Program-made: the position numbers and the translations under genes | Assembly (NCBI GenBank): GCA_036339585.1 | Contig: JAYZAS010000004.1 | Coordinates: 382,773-446,772 of the forward strand | Direction of reading: 5' to 3' | DNA from: Pseudomonadota bacterium | Lineage (GTDB): Bacteria > Pseudomonadota > Alphaproteobacteria > UBA8366 | Length of the DNA stretch: 64,000 nucleotides | In this document: positions 9,176 through 19,725 of the stretch, in pieces | Layout: each line of letters begins with the position of its first letter | Position numbering within the stretch: position 1 is the first letter of the stretch | The notes under the pieces: model-generated | The model's input: only the letters and a program-made list of their open reading frames with translations | Database searches by the model: none | Told to the model about the DNA's origin: nothing

Positions 9176-10516
9176 ATGATTGAAACAATTTTTGCATTAG
9201 CGAGCGCGCCCGGACGGGCTGGTGTGGCTGTATATCGAATTTCGGGCCCGAAAGCTGAGCAGACGCTTCAAGTTCTATCACGATCTCCTACGCCAGCCCC
9301 GAGATCTGTGGTCCGCGCTACGATCTATGATCCCGATAAAGGTGATCAGATTGACGATGGCATTGCCATTTGGTTTCCCGCACCCAAAAGTTTCACTGGT
9401 GAGGACGTAGTGGAACTACATCTGCATGGCGGCGCAGCAATTCGCAAACGTATGCTTGAATTATTCAGCTCTCAGCCGTTTTTGCGCCTCTCCGAGCCTG
9501 GCGAGTTTACGCGCCGCGCTGTGCTTTCGGGGAAAATAGACCTTACCGCTGCAGAGGGCATGATTGACTTGATTGATGCTGAAACAGAGGCCCAAAGGCG
9601 GCAAGCATTGCGGCAATCTCATGGTGCCCTTGGGAAAGTTTACGAAGGTTGGCGCAAGATCGTGCTTTCTTCTTTGGCGCACGCGGAGGCGTTTATCGAT
9701 TTTCCAGATGAAAATCTATCTATTAAGGAAGAGGCTATATGGGGCCCTATTGCAGAGTTGGTCGGAGAGATCTCAGAACATCTAAATGACGATGGAAGGG
9801 GCGAGAGATTGCGGGAAGGAATACGCATTTCGATTCTGGGACCACCGAACGCCGGCAAATCAAGCCTCTTAAATTGGTTGGTAAACCGCGATGCTGCGAT
9901 TGTGTCTGAGTGCGCAGGAACTACGCGAGATGTAATTGAAGTACATATCGATCTGGCCGGGTATCCAGTCGTATTTGCAGACACAGCGGGTATACGGGCA
10001 ACGGCTTCGGGAATTGAGTCTGTTGGCATCGCGAAGTCTTTTGATCGAGCCCTGACATCTGATCTCAAAATAATCATGATTGCGGCTGACGAAACAGAAA
10101 TGTTCCTAGAGGTCGAGCAATTGATAGATAAAGATACAATCGTCGTGATCAACAAAACAGATCTTGGAGCGACAAATGCCATCGACATAAGGGAAAGGTG
10201 CTCATCAACCGGAGCGGTTATTTTTGAAATTTCTATTGCGGAAAAGGTTGGTCTCAGGGGCCTCTTAGATGGTATTGTAGCCGCGGTTGATAAAAGAATT
10301 AATATAGGCAACTCGCCCGCCATCAGTCGTGCGCGTCATCGAGAAGCGCTGCACGAATGTATCGAGGCATTGAAAAGGTCCCAAGATGGAGCGTTGTTGG
10401 AGTTAAGAGTTGAAGATCTCAGAGTAGCCATGCGTGCTCTGGGAAGGATTACGGGGTCTGTCGATATTGAGGAAATTCTAGATTCTGTCTTCCACGACTT
10501 TTGCATAGGGAAATGA
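9176..10516 (+). CDS. mnmE: tRNA uridine-5-carboxymethylaminomethyl(34) synthesis GTPase MnmE
   Basis: 446 residues. With MnmG it modifies the wobble uridine of some tRNAs. The folate-binding N-terminal domain starts at ETIFALASAPGRAGVAVYR, the P-loop is GPPNAGKSSLLNWL near residue 222, the G3 element is DTAG, and the G4 element NKTD is present. The C-terminal catalytic motif FCIGK ends the protein as expected. Downstream come a parS site and mnmG, the usual alphaproteobacterial order. Confidence 0.96.
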   Translation: MIETIFALASAPGRAGVAVYRISGPKAEQTLQVLSRSPTPAPRSVVRATIYDPDKGDQIDDGIAIWFPAPKSFTGEDVVELHLHGGAAIRKRMLELFSSQPFLRLSEPGEFTRRAVLSGKIDLTAAEGMIDLIDAETEAQRRQALRQSHGALGKVYEGWRKIVLSSLAHAEAFIDFPDENLSIKEEAIWGPIAELVGEISEHLNDDGRGERLREGIRISILGPPNAGKSSLLNWLVNRDAAIVSECAGTTRDVIEVHIDLAGYPVVFADTAGIRATASGIESVGIAKSFDRALTSDLKIIMIAADETEMFLEVEQLIDKDTIVVINKTDLGATNAIDIRERCSSTGAVIFEISIAEKVGLRGLLDGIVAAVDKRINIGNSPAISRARHREALHECIEALKRSQDGALLELRVEDLRVAMRALGRITGSVDIEEILDSVFHDFCIGK

Positions 10517-10571
10517 ACGGTACTATAACAGCAACGAAAAATCTCAAGCGGGCCACCCGAAACATCGTGCC

Positions 10572-10587
10572 TGTTTCACGTGAAACA
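10572..10587. promoter_or_regulatory. parS: parS centromere site 1
   Basis: TGTTTCACGTGAAACA is an exact 16-base palindrome matching the conserved bacterial parS consensus bound by ParB. It lies in the 151-base mnmE-mnmG spacer, about 6 kb from the putative origin and 3.4 kb from parB. The rest of this spacer shows a weak imperfect pairing (AAAACCA at 10599 with TGGTTTT at 10635) and no credible gene. Confidence 0.95.
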
Positions 10588-10667
10588 AGTAGGATAAAAA
10601 AACCATTGGGCGGAAGTGGGACCCCAGCACAGTCTGGTTTTATTAATGTTATTCGTAAGGTTTTAAT

Positions 10668-12542
10668 ATGTTATCAGATAAAAATTGGGATGTGGTTGTA
10701 ATTGGTGGCGGCCATGCGGGTTGTGAGGCTGCATCTGCTGCCGCTCGGTGTGGAGCCGAGACTCTCTTGGTCACCCACCGGCTCGATACTATTGGCGAAA
10801 TGTCGTGTAATCCCGCAATCGGCGGCTTAGCCAAGGGGCATCTGGTTCGGGAGATTGACGCCCTCGGTGGGGTGATGGCTGAAGCCGCAGACGCCGCCGG
10901 GATTCAATTTCGTATGTTGAATAAAAGCAAGGGCCCAGCTGTTCGGGGCCCCCGTGCGCAGGCAGATAGAAAGCTCTACCGTAAAGCAACGGCAGAAATA
11001 TTGCGGAGACAAACCAAGCTGCACATCATGGAGCTTTCCATCGAGGGGCTTCTTGTAGACAGCTCTGATCGCGTTGCTGGTGTTGTTGCTTGGGGGGGCG
11101 AGACAATTCTTACGAAAACTGTAATACTTACAGCTGGCACATTTCTTCGAGGTATAATCCACATCGGTGAGAAGCAAATCCCAGCTGGACGTGTCGGTGA
11201 GGACGCAACTTATGGCTTGTCTGCGACTTTGGAACGCTACGGCTTTGCCATTGATCGGCTCAAAACCGGCACGCCGCCTCGTTTGGACGGAAGGACAATA
11301 GACTGGGCGGGGCTGGAGGCTCAGAAGGGTGATAATCCGCCTCAACCATTTTCATTTATGACGGACAAAATACAAACCCCTCAAGTTGATTGCCACATTA
11401 CCTATACGGGCGTGGAGGGGCATAAGGTTATTCGAAAAAATATTGACCGAGCACCCATATTCTCCGGGCAAATTGAGTCGCGCGGACCGCGCTATTGTCC
11501 ATCAATAGAAGACAAGGTTATCCGTTTTGCTGACAAGGCTCGCCACCAAATATTTCTTGAGCCGGAGGGGCTTGATGATTTTACGGTTTACCCAAACGGC
11601 ATTTCAACTTCTATGCCCGAAGATGTGCAGCATATGTTTCTGGCCACAATTCCGGGTTTAGAGCGTGCGACGATGCTGCGTCCAGGCTATGCGATTGAAT
11701 ACGATTTTGTTGATCCACGCCAGTTGAAGCACACAATGGAGACCAAAAGAATTAGCGGGCTCTATTTTGCGGGCCAGATTAATGGAACAACTGGATACGA
11801 AGAGGCCGCGGCGCAAGGTATAGTGGCAGGCATCAATGCTTCTCGGTCTGTGCAAGCTTTGGATCCCTTTACACTGGATCGAGGACAAGCTTACATCGGT
11901 GTGATGATAGATGATTTGGTCACAAAGGGAACCAACGAGCCCTATAGAATGTTCACTTCTCGAGCAGAATATCGGTTAAGATTACGCGCTGATAATGCAG
12001 ATCAGCGTTTATCTCCCCTGGGAGAGGGCTTGAACTGTTTATCTTGCGAGCGGATCAAGCGGTGGCACAAGAAAAGAGACGCATTAACTTATGCGCGCTC
12101 GCTTAGCAAGAAATTAACAGCTACGCCGTCGGAGCTTACAAAGCAGGGAATTGATGTTCCGAAAGATGGGAAGCGACGCACTGTAGAAGAAATTTTAGCC
12201 TTACCCGCAATAAAAATACAGACGCTTTTTTCGCTATGGCCCGAGCTGTCGAAGCTGATGCCAGAGGTGACTGAACAGTTAGAGATAGACGCACAATACA
12301 GTCACTATCTGGCGCGGCAAGACGCTGATATCGAGGCGTATAGACGCGATGAGGCCCTTGAAATACCCGGTGATTTGGATTACGCCGAGGTGGGGAGCCT
12401 TTCTACCGAGGTCCGCCAGAAGCTCGAATCGGCACAGCCTGCGACCTTGGGGGCTGCCGCTCGCCTCTCTGGTGTTACGCCCGCAGCAATAATAGCGTTG
12501 TTGCGACATGTAAGGCGCAGAAATTTTTCAGACCGTGCATGA
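10668..12542 (+). CDS. mnmG: tRNA uridine-5-carboxymethylaminomethyl(34) synthesis enzyme MnmG
   Basis: 624 residues. FAD-dependent partner of MnmE in wobble-uridine modification. The N-terminal dinucleotide-binding motif is [14 protein letters not shown], followed by [23 protein letters not shown] in pieces, and then the paired cysteine region LKTGTPPR. The C-terminal helical domain ends with [11 protein letters not shown]. The ATG has a GTAAGG ribosome site 7 bases upstream. Its stop lies inside the start region of rsmG, so the genes overlap slightly. Confidence 0.96.
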   Translation: MLSDKNWDVVVIGGGHAGCEAASAAARCGAETLLVTHRLDTIGEMSCNPAIGGLAKGHLVREIDALGGVMAEAADAAGIQFRMLNKSKGPAVRGPRAQADRKLYRKATAEILRRQTKLHIMELSIEGLLVDSSDRVAGVVAWGGETILTKTVILTAGTFLRGIIHIGEKQIPAGRVGEDATYGLSATLERYGFAIDRLKTGTPPRLDGRTIDWAGLEAQKGDNPPQPFSFMTDKIQTPQVDCHITYTGVEGHKVIRKNIDRAPIFSGQIESRGPRYCPSIEDKVIRFADKARHQIFLEPEGLDDFTVYPNGISTSMPEDVQHMFLATIPGLERATMLRPGYAIEYDFVDPRQLKHTMETKRISGLYFAGQINGTTGYEEAAAQGIVAGINASRSVQALDPFTLDRGQAYIGVMIDDLVTKGTNEPYRMFTSRAEYRLRLRADNADQRLSPLGEGLNCLSCERIKRWHKKRDALTYARSLSKKLTATPSELTKQGIDVPKDGKRRTVEEILALPAIKIQTLFSLWPELSKLMPEVTEQLEIDAQYSHYLARQDADIEAYRRDEALEIPGDLDYAEVGSLSTEVRQKLESAQPATLGAAARLSGVTPAAIIALLRHVRRRNFSDRA

Positions 12543-13161
12543 CCTCATGTCGCGCCAAATGTTTTGCAAATTGGTCCCTGTTTCACGTGAAACAGCTGAC
12601 CGGCTCGAGGTTTACATCACTCTCCTTAAGAAATGGAACAAAACCATAAACTTGGTGAGCTCGCGTAGCTTGGATGACCCCTGGAGGCGCCATATCCTTG
12701 ACAGTGCACAGCTGGCCCGTCACATCCCGAACAAAAAGGCGCGCATAGTTGATTTGGGCAGCGGCGGTGGATTGCCGGGCTTAGTGCTTGCCTTGATGCT
12801 ACCGGGGGCCGATGTGCACTTGGTCGAATCTGACAAACGTAAATCCGCTTTCTTGCGGGAGGCTTCGAGGGAGCTGGATTGCAAGGTTAGTATACATGTG
12901 GAGCGCATCGAGTCTGTCATCGATACAATACCACACATAGATATTTTTACGGCTAGGGCCCTTGCACCTCTTCCAAAGCTTTTAAAGTATGTTGAACCTG
13001 CATTTAACGAGAAAAAAGTATGTATTTTTCATAAAACAGAAGGTATAGATAAGGAATTAGGTCTGTTAAATTCAGACATTATAAAATTTGCACGTGTTTT
13101 GGACAGCATTAGCGATCCGCGCGGGAGAATATTAGTTTTGGGAGTTGAGCAAGGTGAATAG
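12535..13161 (+). CDS. rsmG: 16S rRNA (guanine(527)-N7)-methyltransferase RsmG
   Basis: 208 residues from the GTG at 12535; an ATG at 12547 (204 residues) is equally likely. SAM-dependent methyltransferase of 16S rRNA G527. The SAM-binding motif [11 protein letters not shown] is near residue 72, preceded by the family block [12 protein letters not shown]. The N-terminal residues PVSRETA are encoded by a perfect parS site, which constrains this part of the protein. The gene overlaps mnmG at its start and parA at its end. Confidence 0.94.
   Translation: MHDLMSRQMFCKLVPVSRETADRLEVYITLLKKWNKTINLVSSRSLDDPWRRHILDSAQLARHIPNKKARIVDLGSGGGLPGLVLALMLPGADVHLVESDKRKSAFLREASRELDCKVSIHVERIESVIDTIPHIDIFTARALAPLPKLLKYVEPAFNEKKVCIFHKTEGIDKELGLLNSDIIKFARVLDSISDPRGRILVLGVEQGE
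12579..12594. promoter_or_regulatory. parS: parS centromere site 2, inside rsmG
   Basis: A second exact TGTTTCACGTGAAACA, 2.0 kb from the first and within the coding sequence of rsmG. The 18 bases CCTGTTTCACGTGAAACA are the same at both sites. ParB, encoded 1.4 kb downstream, is the expected ligand. Confidence 0.95.
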
Positions 13162-13972
13162 TGTCGACGAGACAAAAATTGGGTCAAAATCCAAAACGAG
13201 AGTTTTAGTTGTTGCCAATCAGAAAGGTGGCGTTGGAAAAACTACTACAACCGTAAACTTGGCAACTGCACTTGTTGCCATTGAAAAACGGGTGCTCATT
13301 ATCGATTTTGATCCACAGGGGAACGCTACAACCGGGCTTGGGTTTGATCGATCTCAGATAAAGACTTCTTCTTACGATGTTTTAATTGAGGGTGCAGGGT
13401 TTAAATCTGCGGTCCTTGCAACGGATATTCCCCGATTATCAATAGTGCCGGCCTCGGTGCATCTCGCGGGAGCCGAGGTAGAGTTGGTAAATGCTGAGCG
13501 CAGAGAATATAGATTAGCAGATGCCCTAGAAACATTGGGGGTGGGGGCTTTTGATTACATTTTGATAGACTCACCCCCTTCCTTAAACCTTCTTACAATT
13601 AATGCCTTAACGGCTGCCGATGCGGTTTTGGTGCCATTGCAGGTCGAGTTTTACGCGCTTGAAGGTCTTAGCCATTTGCTTAGTACGATTGAACGTGTTC
13701 GTCGTGTTTTCAATCCCCGGTTGGACATTCAGGGGGTGGTTCTTACGATGTTTGATAAACGCAATAATCTCTCGGAGATGGTCGCTGAAGATGTTCGCAA
13801 TCATCTCGGCGATAAAGTGTATAGTACCATTATACCAAGGAATGTTCGCATTTCTGAGGCGCCGTCGTTCGGTAAGCCTGTTCTTCTTTATGATCACAGT
13901 TGTGCTGGGGCCCGAGCATACATACATCTCGCCGGAGAGTTGCTTAAACGCGAGCGGGCGGCTGCAGCATGA
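13154..13972 (+). CDS. parA: Chromosome-partitioning ATPase ParA
   Basis: 272 residues from the GTG at 13154, which has GGGAG 9 bases upstream. An in-frame TTG at 13145 lacks such a site. ParA drives segregation of ParB-parS complexes. The deviant Walker A motif NQKGGVGKTTTTVNLA is intact, Walker B-like IDFDPQGNATTGLG follows, and YILIDSPPSLNLLT is the second conserved block. It overlaps rsmG by 8 bases and parB by 4, so rsmG-parA-parB form a coupled unit. The Soj-type length is chromosomal rather than plasmid type. Confidence 0.96.
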   Translation: MNSVDETKIGSKSKTRVLVVANQKGGVGKTTTTVNLATALVAIEKRVLIIDFDPQGNATTGLGFDRSQIKTSSYDVLIEGAGFKSAVLATDIPRLSIVPASVHLAGAEVELVNAERREYRLADALETLGVGAFDYILIDSPPSLNLLTINALTAADAVLVPLQVEFYALEGLSHLLSTIERVRRVFNPRLDIQGVVLTMFDKRNNLSEMVAEDVRNHLGDKVYSTIIPRNVRISEAPSFGKPVLLYDHSCAGARAYIHLAGELLKRERAAAA

Positions 13973-14862
13973 TTTCGACCGAAGAAAAGAGGGTTCGTCG
14001 CGGTCTCGGGCGCGGTTTGTCTGCACTCTTTGGCGAGGAGGAGCATGCTACAGCGACCAAGATCAAGTCTGGGTCTTCAGAACTGGCCATCCACGTTTTG
14101 AAGCCGGGTAAATTTCAGCCTCGCCGGCATTTTGACGATTCTGCTCACGCAGCACTTGTTGCTTCTGTAAAAGACAAGGGTGTTTTGGAGCCCATTCTCG
14201 TACGGGCACTAGATGATTCATCCGATAACTACGAGATCATTGCTGGCGAGCGCAGGTGGCGAGCTGCTCAAGCGGCTGGGTTACATAAAGTGCCCGTGGT
14301 GGTTAAGCAGATGGATGATCGAGAAGCTCTGGAAGTAGCGCTTATCGAAAATCTGCATCGCTCAGACCTCTCTCCGTTGGAAGAGGCTGAGGCATATAGC
14401 CGACTGCTAGAAGAATTTGGCCATACTCAAGAACAATTAGCAAAGGCAGTGGGTAAAAGTAGAAGCCACGTTGCAAATATGATCCGGTTGCTCGCGCTTC
14501 CTGACTCGGTAAAAAATATGGTTCTTGATGGCAGGTTGAGCGCTGGACACGCTCGTGCTCTAATTACATTCTCAGAGCCAGAGCTGCTAGCTTCTGAGAT
14601 TGTGGCGAAGGGTTTGAGTGTCCGACAATTGGAAAAGTTAATTCAACGTTCTACGAATGGAGCAGCAAAAAGGTCTATCGGTAAAAATCAAAAGATAATC
14701 GGCTCTAAAGATCCAAATACAGTTGAGCTCGAGGGGAGTTTAAGTGATCGCCTTGGTCTGAAGGTTATGATTGAGACAAAAGGAGAGGGTGGTACGTTAT
14801 CTGTGCAGTTCCAAAGTTTGGAACAGTTGGATGATTTGCTTCAAATTTTGACTCGAAGTTGA
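13969..14862 (+). CDS. parB: Chromosome-partitioning CTPase and parS-binding protein ParB
   Basis: 297 residues. ParB clamps slide from parS and interact with ParA and SMC. The N-terminal RRGLGRGLSALFG is the ParA-interacting segment. The CTP-binding domain has the GERRWRA motif at residues 93-99 and ENLHRSDLSPLEEAEAY. The helix-turn-helix region includes AKAVGKSRSHVANMIRLLAL, and the C-terminal dimerisation segment ends the protein. Its start overlaps the parA stop as ATGA. Two perfect parS sites lie upstream. Confidence 0.96.
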   Translation: MISTEEKRVRRGLGRGLSALFGEEEHATATKIKSGSSELAIHVLKPGKFQPRRHFDDSAHAALVASVKDKGVLEPILVRALDDSSDNYEIIAGERRWRAAQAAGLHKVPVVVKQMDDREALEVALIENLHRSDLSPLEEAEAYSRLLEEFGHTQEQLAKAVGKSRSHVANMIRLLALPDSVKNMVLDGRLSAGHARALITFSEPELLASEIVAKGLSVRQLEKLIQRSTNGAAKRSIGKNQKIIGSKDPNTVELEGSLSDRLGLKVMIETKGEGGTLSVQFQSLEQLDDLLQILTRS

Positions 14863-14895
14863 AAATAGGTTTCTGAACTAAGCTGCAAATATTTT

Positions 14896-15921
14896 TTAGC
14901 GTGCAGTTCGAGCAAGGGCAGCGACTTGATGTAGGGTCCGGCCGCAAATAGCGGTGTCTGGGATGTTTGTTCTTTTACATTCTTGCTCGGCTTTCAGTAG
15001 TAGTCCCAGAGCTTTTAGCGCTCGGGATTTTGTCCAAGAAAGCAATTGTAACCGAAACTGTCCCTTAGCTTTGAAAAACACCGGCGGGCGCAATTTTTGC
15101 ATAGCTTGGTCTGGAGAATCGCCCTCTTGTATTTTCTCTAAAGCTAGCTGTAACCTTACCAAGTGTCCCGCTACAGCCCGTAATATTGCTATAGGCCTGA
15201 TGTCTTCGTTAAGGCATCTATTGATCGCTCTGTCCATGGCCAAAGCATCTCCATCAGCTGTGTGGAGAGCTAAATCAAACAGGGTAAGTGCGGAATTGTC
15301 TCCGATCATCATTTCTGCATCTTTAAGTGATACTTCTCCTCCATTACCGACAAAAAGCGAAAGTTTTTCGAGCTCAGAGCGCGAAATAGCACGATCATTC
15401 CCTAAACTATTCTCAATGAAATTAAGTACGGTAGGATCACAGGAAATGTTCCTCTCATTGAAAATGGTGCGTATAAGGTGCCCTAATCCACGAAAGTCAT
15501 CCGCATAACAGGCCAACGCCGCCACAGAATCCGATTTCTCGAAAAAAAGTCTAAGCTTGTTGCGAGGTTTGAGGTCGCCGGCCCTCAAAATTAGCAAGGT
15601 GTCGCGATTTGCATCGTTAAGCGCAGCTTCAATAGTGTTCGATAATCTTTCACTTGCATCGGCAATAATTACTAAACGCCGATCTCCGGTGATCGATAGC
15701 GTGTTAAGGGTGTCAGTAAGCACCGTTACATCATCAAGAATATCTTTCTGAGACAATCTCGAAACATTGAAAGGATCGTTGAGGTCCGAGGTGTTTTGCT
15801 TAGCTAGATCCATTGTTCGCTCTAGAACAAGTCCTGCGTCAGGGCCGTAAATCAATACCGCATGGAAATTTTCGGCACCGTTTTTTATAAAGGTGCTTGC
15901 ATGTCTGTTATCAACTTTCAA
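14896..15921 (-). CDS. holA: DNA polymerase III delta subunit
   Basis: 341 residues. HolA is the clamp-loader subunit that opens the beta clamp. The N-terminal FHAVLIYGPDAGLVLERT and the mid-region TLLILRAGDLKPRNKLR are typical for alphaproteobacterial delta. The C-terminal collar domain with LQLLSWTKSRALKALGLLLKAE is present. The gene is convergent with parB (33-base gap) and 27 bases downstream of lptE, an order common in alphaproteobacteria (leuS-lptE-holA). Confidence 0.92.
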   Translation of the reverse strand: MKVDNRHASTFIKNGAENFHAVLIYGPDAGLVLERTMDLAKQNTSDLNDPFNVSRLSQKDILDDVTVLTDTLNTLSITGDRRLVIIADASERLSNTIEAALNDANRDTLLILRAGDLKPRNKLRLFFEKSDSVAALACYADDFRGLGHLIRTIFNERNISCDPTVLNFIENSLGNDRAISRSELEKLSLFVGNGGEVSLKDAEMMIGDNSALTLFDLALHTADGDALAMDRAINRCLNEDIRPIAILRAVAGHLVRLQLALEKIQEGDSPDQAMQKLRPPVFFKAKGQFRLQLLSWTKSRALKALGLLLKAEQECKRTNIPDTAICGRTLHQVAALARTAR

Positions 15922-15948
15922 AATAAATTGCCGCCTATCGGTTTTCTA

Positions 15949-16476
15949 TTAGCTGCGACGCAAGTTATGAAAAAATGTACTTATCCTGAGGGTAATGTCA
16001 TCAGCTATTTCTCTTGTCCCTCTATCAAAGGCGTTTTTCTCTGCACTCAAAGTAGCAAAATCAGAACTGATTATGTTATAGCTATTAATTGACCTTGAGC
16101 TTCCGCGAAATAGAACAGCGTTTGTTTTGCTCTCACTCAGTACATATTCTGCGTTGAGCGTAAGTTTTGCTCTAGTGGCCTCGTCAACAATGTTGAACCC
16201 AAGCTCAGTTTTGGTGGACTGAAGTTTAACATCCAGTTTATAGAAGGGTGACTGCGGTTGGCCATAGGGATTAAACCGGTCAAGAAGCAGATTTTTAAGC
16301 GTTTGGCCCAGTCTGTCTTTGTAGTCAACTTTGTCGCGCAAATTAAGTATTTCAACTTGCGCGAGGTCGTCGTTTACTGCATCACTGCCGGCCTTTTTTT
16401 GATAAAGAGGCTCAAAACCACAACTGCTTGTTAAGAAAAGGGCGGCGACCAACAGAATATTTTTAAATAACAACAT
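15949..16476 (-). CDS. lptE: LPS-assembly lipoprotein LptE-like
   Basis: 175 residues. Short signal sequence of about 18 residues with lipobox LTSSC, cysteine at residue 19, followed by GFEPLY, the hallmark of alphaproteobacterial LptE/RlpB. LptE is the lipoprotein that plugs the LptD barrel and helps insert LPS into the outer membrane. The sequence is divergent beyond the N-terminus, so assignment rests on the lipobox, GFEPLY, size and the leuS-lptE-holA order. It overlaps leuS by 14 bases. Confidence 0.88.
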   Translation of the reverse strand: MLLFKNILLVAALFLTSSCGFEPLYQKKAGSDAVNDDLAQVEILNLRDKVDYKDRLGQTLKNLLLDRFNPYGQPQSPFYKLDVKLQSTKTELGFNIVDEATRAKLTLNAEYVLSESKTNAVLFRGSSRSINSYNIISSDFATLSAEKNAFDRGTREIADDITLRISTFFHNLRRS

Positions 16477-19021
16477 TTACCACCTTATTAGGTATTACAA
16501 CTACTTTAATCGGCTTTCTGCCTGACAGTGCCCGCTGGACGTTTTCATCTGCTAAAGCGCGCGCTTCGGTAAGCTCCCTATCACTATTTCGTGGAATTTC
16601 TATCTTACCTCTCAGACGCCCATTTACTTGAATTGCGATTATTACGGTCTCGTCTTCTAAAAGTGTTGAGTCCCACTGAGGCCATGTTGTTTGATACAAA
16701 CACTTGTCATTACCCATCTTCTGCCACAGCTCTTCAGCAATATGAGGAACGATGGGATATATTAACTGTACAATCGTATTATAACACTGTGTCCTCATCC
16801 AATCAGCATCTTCGGTTCTTATATGAAAATTAGATACGGAATTAGTAAATTCTCGTATTCGTGCTACCGCGCGATTAAAATGAAATTTATCGAGATCGCC
16901 CGTTACGTTTGCAATGGTCTTGTGCATTTCTTTGTGAAGAGAGGCTAGGGTATCAAAATTTTTGGGTACGGATCTAGCTGAGTGATCGACTTTGTCTGAA
17001 AATTGTTCGATCATGCGCCAGATTTTATTTAAAAATCGCCACGAACCTTGAATGCCAGCTTCGGTCCACTCTAAATCCCTATCAGGGGGACTATCGGACA
17101 ACATATAAAGTCGCGCGGTATCCGCACCGTAAGCATCGATGATTTCCGAAGGGTCGACCACATTTCGTTTTGATTTGCTCATCTTTTCGGAGCGACCTTT
17201 ATTTATAATTTCACCAGTTTTTGCATGCTTCCATAAGTTGTCGTCTTGAACAACTTCGGAAGGAAAAAGCCACCTCCCGTTAACGGTTTTGTACGTTTCG
17301 TGGCATACCATCCCCTGTGTGAAGAGGCCGGCAAACGGTTCCTCGCAGCTTATTAAATCTATTTCATTAAGGGCGCGGATGAAAAACCGTGAATATAGCA
17401 GATGCAGGACGGCATGTTCGATACCCCCTATATATTGGTCAACGGGCATCCAGTAATCAGATGCCTCTCTGTTAAAGGGCTGGGCGGTGTGATGGGGAGA
17501 ACAATAGCGTGCGTAATACCATGAGGAGTCGAAAAATGTATCGCAGGTATCTGTTTCCCGTCGCGCTGGTTGGTTGCATTTAGGACATGTCACATGTTTC
17601 CAAGTTGGGTGTTTTTCCAGGGGGTTCCCTGGGCCATCGAAGACAACATCTCTGGGCAAAATCACTGGTAAATCTTTGTCTGGTACAGGTACAACGCCGC
17701 ATGAGGAGCAATGAATTACTGGAATGGGACAGCCCCAATACCTCTGCCTAGACACTCCCCAATCACGCAATCGGTAGCTGGTCTCAGGTTCTCCATGACC
17801 TTGGACCATTAGTTCTTTCAACACACGTTTGAATGCTTGTTTTGTATCCAGTCCGTTAAGGAAGTCCGAGTTAATAAGAGTTCCAGTTCCTGTATATGCC
17901 GTATCGGTGATCAGAAAATCACTTTCGGACTCGTCAACAGGCAGTATCACAGGCTTGACCTCGAGGCCATACTTCAGAGCGAAATCCAAATCGCGTTGGT
18001 CGTGTGCTGGGCAACCGAAAATTGCCCCGGTACCGTAATCCATTAGAACAAAGTTAGCGATGAATACTGGAAGAGTTTTAGTTTTCAAAAATGGATGTTG
18101 GGCGGTAAGGCCAGTTTCAATACCTATCTTTTCTGCATTCTCGACAGATGCTTCGCTAGTTCCAACTCGATTACAATCCTCAATGAATGCTGCAATCCGG
18201 CTGTCTGTTGTGGAGAGGTCTTGCGCTAACGGATGGGTTGCAGCTATCGCGCAAAACGAGGCACCGAATAAAGTATCCGGCCTCGTCGTAAATACTTTAA
18301 GCGAAACGCCATTACTTAAACCGAAACTGACCCGGGCACCCTCTGATCGACCAATCCAGTTTTCTTGCATAAGACGCACTTTGTCGGGCCATCGATCAAG
18401 ATGAGCAAGCCCCTCCAAAAGAGAATCTGCAAATGCTGTAGTCCTAAAAAACCACTGATTGAGCAATTTTTTCTCGACAGGAACCCCAGTTCGCCAACCT
18501 TTACCGTCGATCACCTGTTCGTTAGCTAAAACAGAGTTTTCCTCCGGGTCCCAATTAACCCAGCTCTCCTTTCTATAAGCGAGGCCAGCTTCCATTAAAG
18601 CCAGAAATAACCTCTGCCCTTGCTTGTAATACTCAGGGTCGCAAGTGGCAACTTCCCGGGACCAATCGATAGAAAGACCCATTTTTTTTAGCTGCTGTCG
18701 CATAGCAGCGATATTTTCACGCGTCCAATCTGCTGGGTGGACTTTATTTTCGAACGCTGCGTTTTCTGCAGGCAAACCAAATGCATCCCAGCCCATAGGA
18801 TGCAATACATTAAAACCACGGGATCTTTTGTAACGCGCTACCACGTCACCGAGAGTATAATTGCGAACATGACCCATGTGTATGCGGCCAGATGGATAAG
18901 GAAACATTTCCATCACATAATATTTTTCACGGGTATGATCTTCGGTCACATCGAAGCATTTGTTTTCGGCCCAAATGCGCTGCCACTTCTCTTCCGTGAT
19001 TTTGAAGTTATAGCGGCTCAT
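16463..19021 (-). CDS. leuS: Leucyl-tRNA synthetase
   Basis: 852 residues from the ATG at 19021, with AGGTG upstream; a GTG at 19030 would add MKL. Class I synthetase charging tRNA-Leu. The HIGH motif is HMGH within [14 protein letters not shown], the KMSKS loop is [14 protein letters not shown], and the CP1 editing domain contains [14 protein letters not shown] and [15 protein letters not shown]. Zinc-binding cysteines of the ZN1 insert are visible as CSSCG and CPKC. It is the first gene of a unit with lptE and holA. Confidence 0.97.
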   Translation of the reverse strand: MSRYNFKITEEKWQRIWAENKCFDVTEDHTREKYYVMEMFPYPSGRIHMGHVRNYTLGDVVARYKRSRGFNVLHPMGWDAFGLPAENAAFENKVHPADWTRENIAAMRQQLKKMGLSIDWSREVATCDPEYYKQGQRLFLALMEAGLAYRKESWVNWDPEENSVLANEQVIDGKGWRTGVPVEKKLLNQWFFRTTAFADSLLEGLAHLDRWPDKVRLMQENWIGRSEGARVSFGLSNGVSLKVFTTRPDTLFGASFCAIAATHPLAQDLSTTDSRIAAFIEDCNRVGTSEASVENAEKIGIETGLTAQHPFLKTKTLPVFIANFVLMDYGTGAIFGCPAHDQRDLDFALKYGLEVKPVILPVDESESDFLITDTAYTGTGTLINSDFLNGLDTKQAFKRVLKELMVQGHGEPETSYRLRDWGVSRQRYWGCPIPVIHCSSCGVVPVPDKDLPVILPRDVVFDGPGNPLEKHPTWKHVTCPKCNQPARRETDTCDTFFDSSWYYARYCSPHHTAQPFNREASDYWMPVDQYIGGIEHAVLHLLYSRFFIRALNEIDLISCEEPFAGLFTQGMVCHETYKTVNGRWLFPSEVVQDDNLWKHAKTGEIINKGRSEKMSKSKRNVVDPSEIIDAYGADTARLYMLSDSPPDRDLEWTEAGIQGSWRFLNKIWRMIEQFSDKVDHSARSVPKNFDTLASLHKEMHKTIANVTGDLDKFHFNRAVARIREFTNSVSNFHIRTEDADWMRTQCYNTIVQLIYPIVPHIAEELWQKMGNDKCLYQTTWPQWDSTLLEDETVIIAIQVNGRLRGKIEIPRNSDRELTEARALADENVQRALSGRKPIKVVVIPNKVVNVVI

Positions 19022-19105
19022 TAGTTTCACCTATGCGGAGCGTTTTGAATTTAAATTCTGTCTTGGGACAAAGTGAACTTGTAGTATTAGGTGCCTTGAA
19101 TTTTA

Positions 19106-19618
19106 TTATTGACCTAGCTTTATTCGCATTTGCCGAGCTCGTTTTAAAATCGCATTCTCAAGATCTGTACCAGTTTTTTGGTTAACTTTTGCTTCGATCC
19201 AACTTCCTCCCGGTGTCTGTCTCTGGCGAAAAACAGTGACCCGTAAACCATCGGCACGCAGTGCCTTGTCAAGGATATAAATATTCACTTTAAAGCGCTC
19301 ATTAGGAGACTCAGGGGGGGTATACCAATCAGTGATAATAACACCACCGAACGGATCGGCAGTATTGAGTGGTAGGAAAGAAATTGTATCAAGCGATGCT
19401 CGCCATAAATAACCATTAACTGAAATTGACGAGGTTTCGGATCTAGTCCCCTCGTTGGACCCAAATACCGCCTCAATCAACCCGCCGTTTTTGCTGCTAT
19501 CACCGCCGGCTGCTTGTAGTGGTTCAGATTCCTTGGTGCTAGTGCCACCATTATCGCTAGAGCAGGAGCCCAAAACCAGAACAATGAAAAACAAAATTAG
19601 TATGTTATACTTTGTCAT
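19106..19618 (-). CDS. DUF3576 family lipoprotein
   Basis: 170 residues. The signal peptide has a hydrophobic core ILILFFIVLVLGSC with the lipobox cysteine at residue 19. A serine/glycine-rich linker follows, then a conserved domain with VNGYLWRASLDTISFLPL, GGVIITDWY and RANA-like ARQMRIKLGQ at the C-terminus, which match the DUF3576 family found almost only in alphaproteobacteria, usually next to leuS. Function unknown; an envelope role is inferred from the lipoprotein signal and neighbours. Confidence 0.86.
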   Translation of the reverse strand: MTKYNILILFFIVLVLGSCSSDNGGTSTKESEPLQAAGGDSSKNGGLIEAVFGSNEGTRSETSSISVNGYLWRASLDTISFLPLNTADPFGGVIITDWYTPPESPNERFKVNIYILDKALRADGLRVTVFRQRQTPGGSWIEAKVNQKTGTDLENAILKRARQMRIKLGQ

Positions 19619-19725
19619 GATGTCTATATGCAGGAAAATCGGCTCTGAAATCTATAAAATTTTGAACCGGTGCGAAAATCTTTTAATTTCTGTAGCACAT
19701 TGTTGGGTTTTCTATGGAGATTTCT

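Noticed and set aside
10501-10701. 66-residue frame spanning the mnmE-mnmG spacer
   Set aside because: It overlaps both genes; its VPVSRET string comes only from the parS palindrome.
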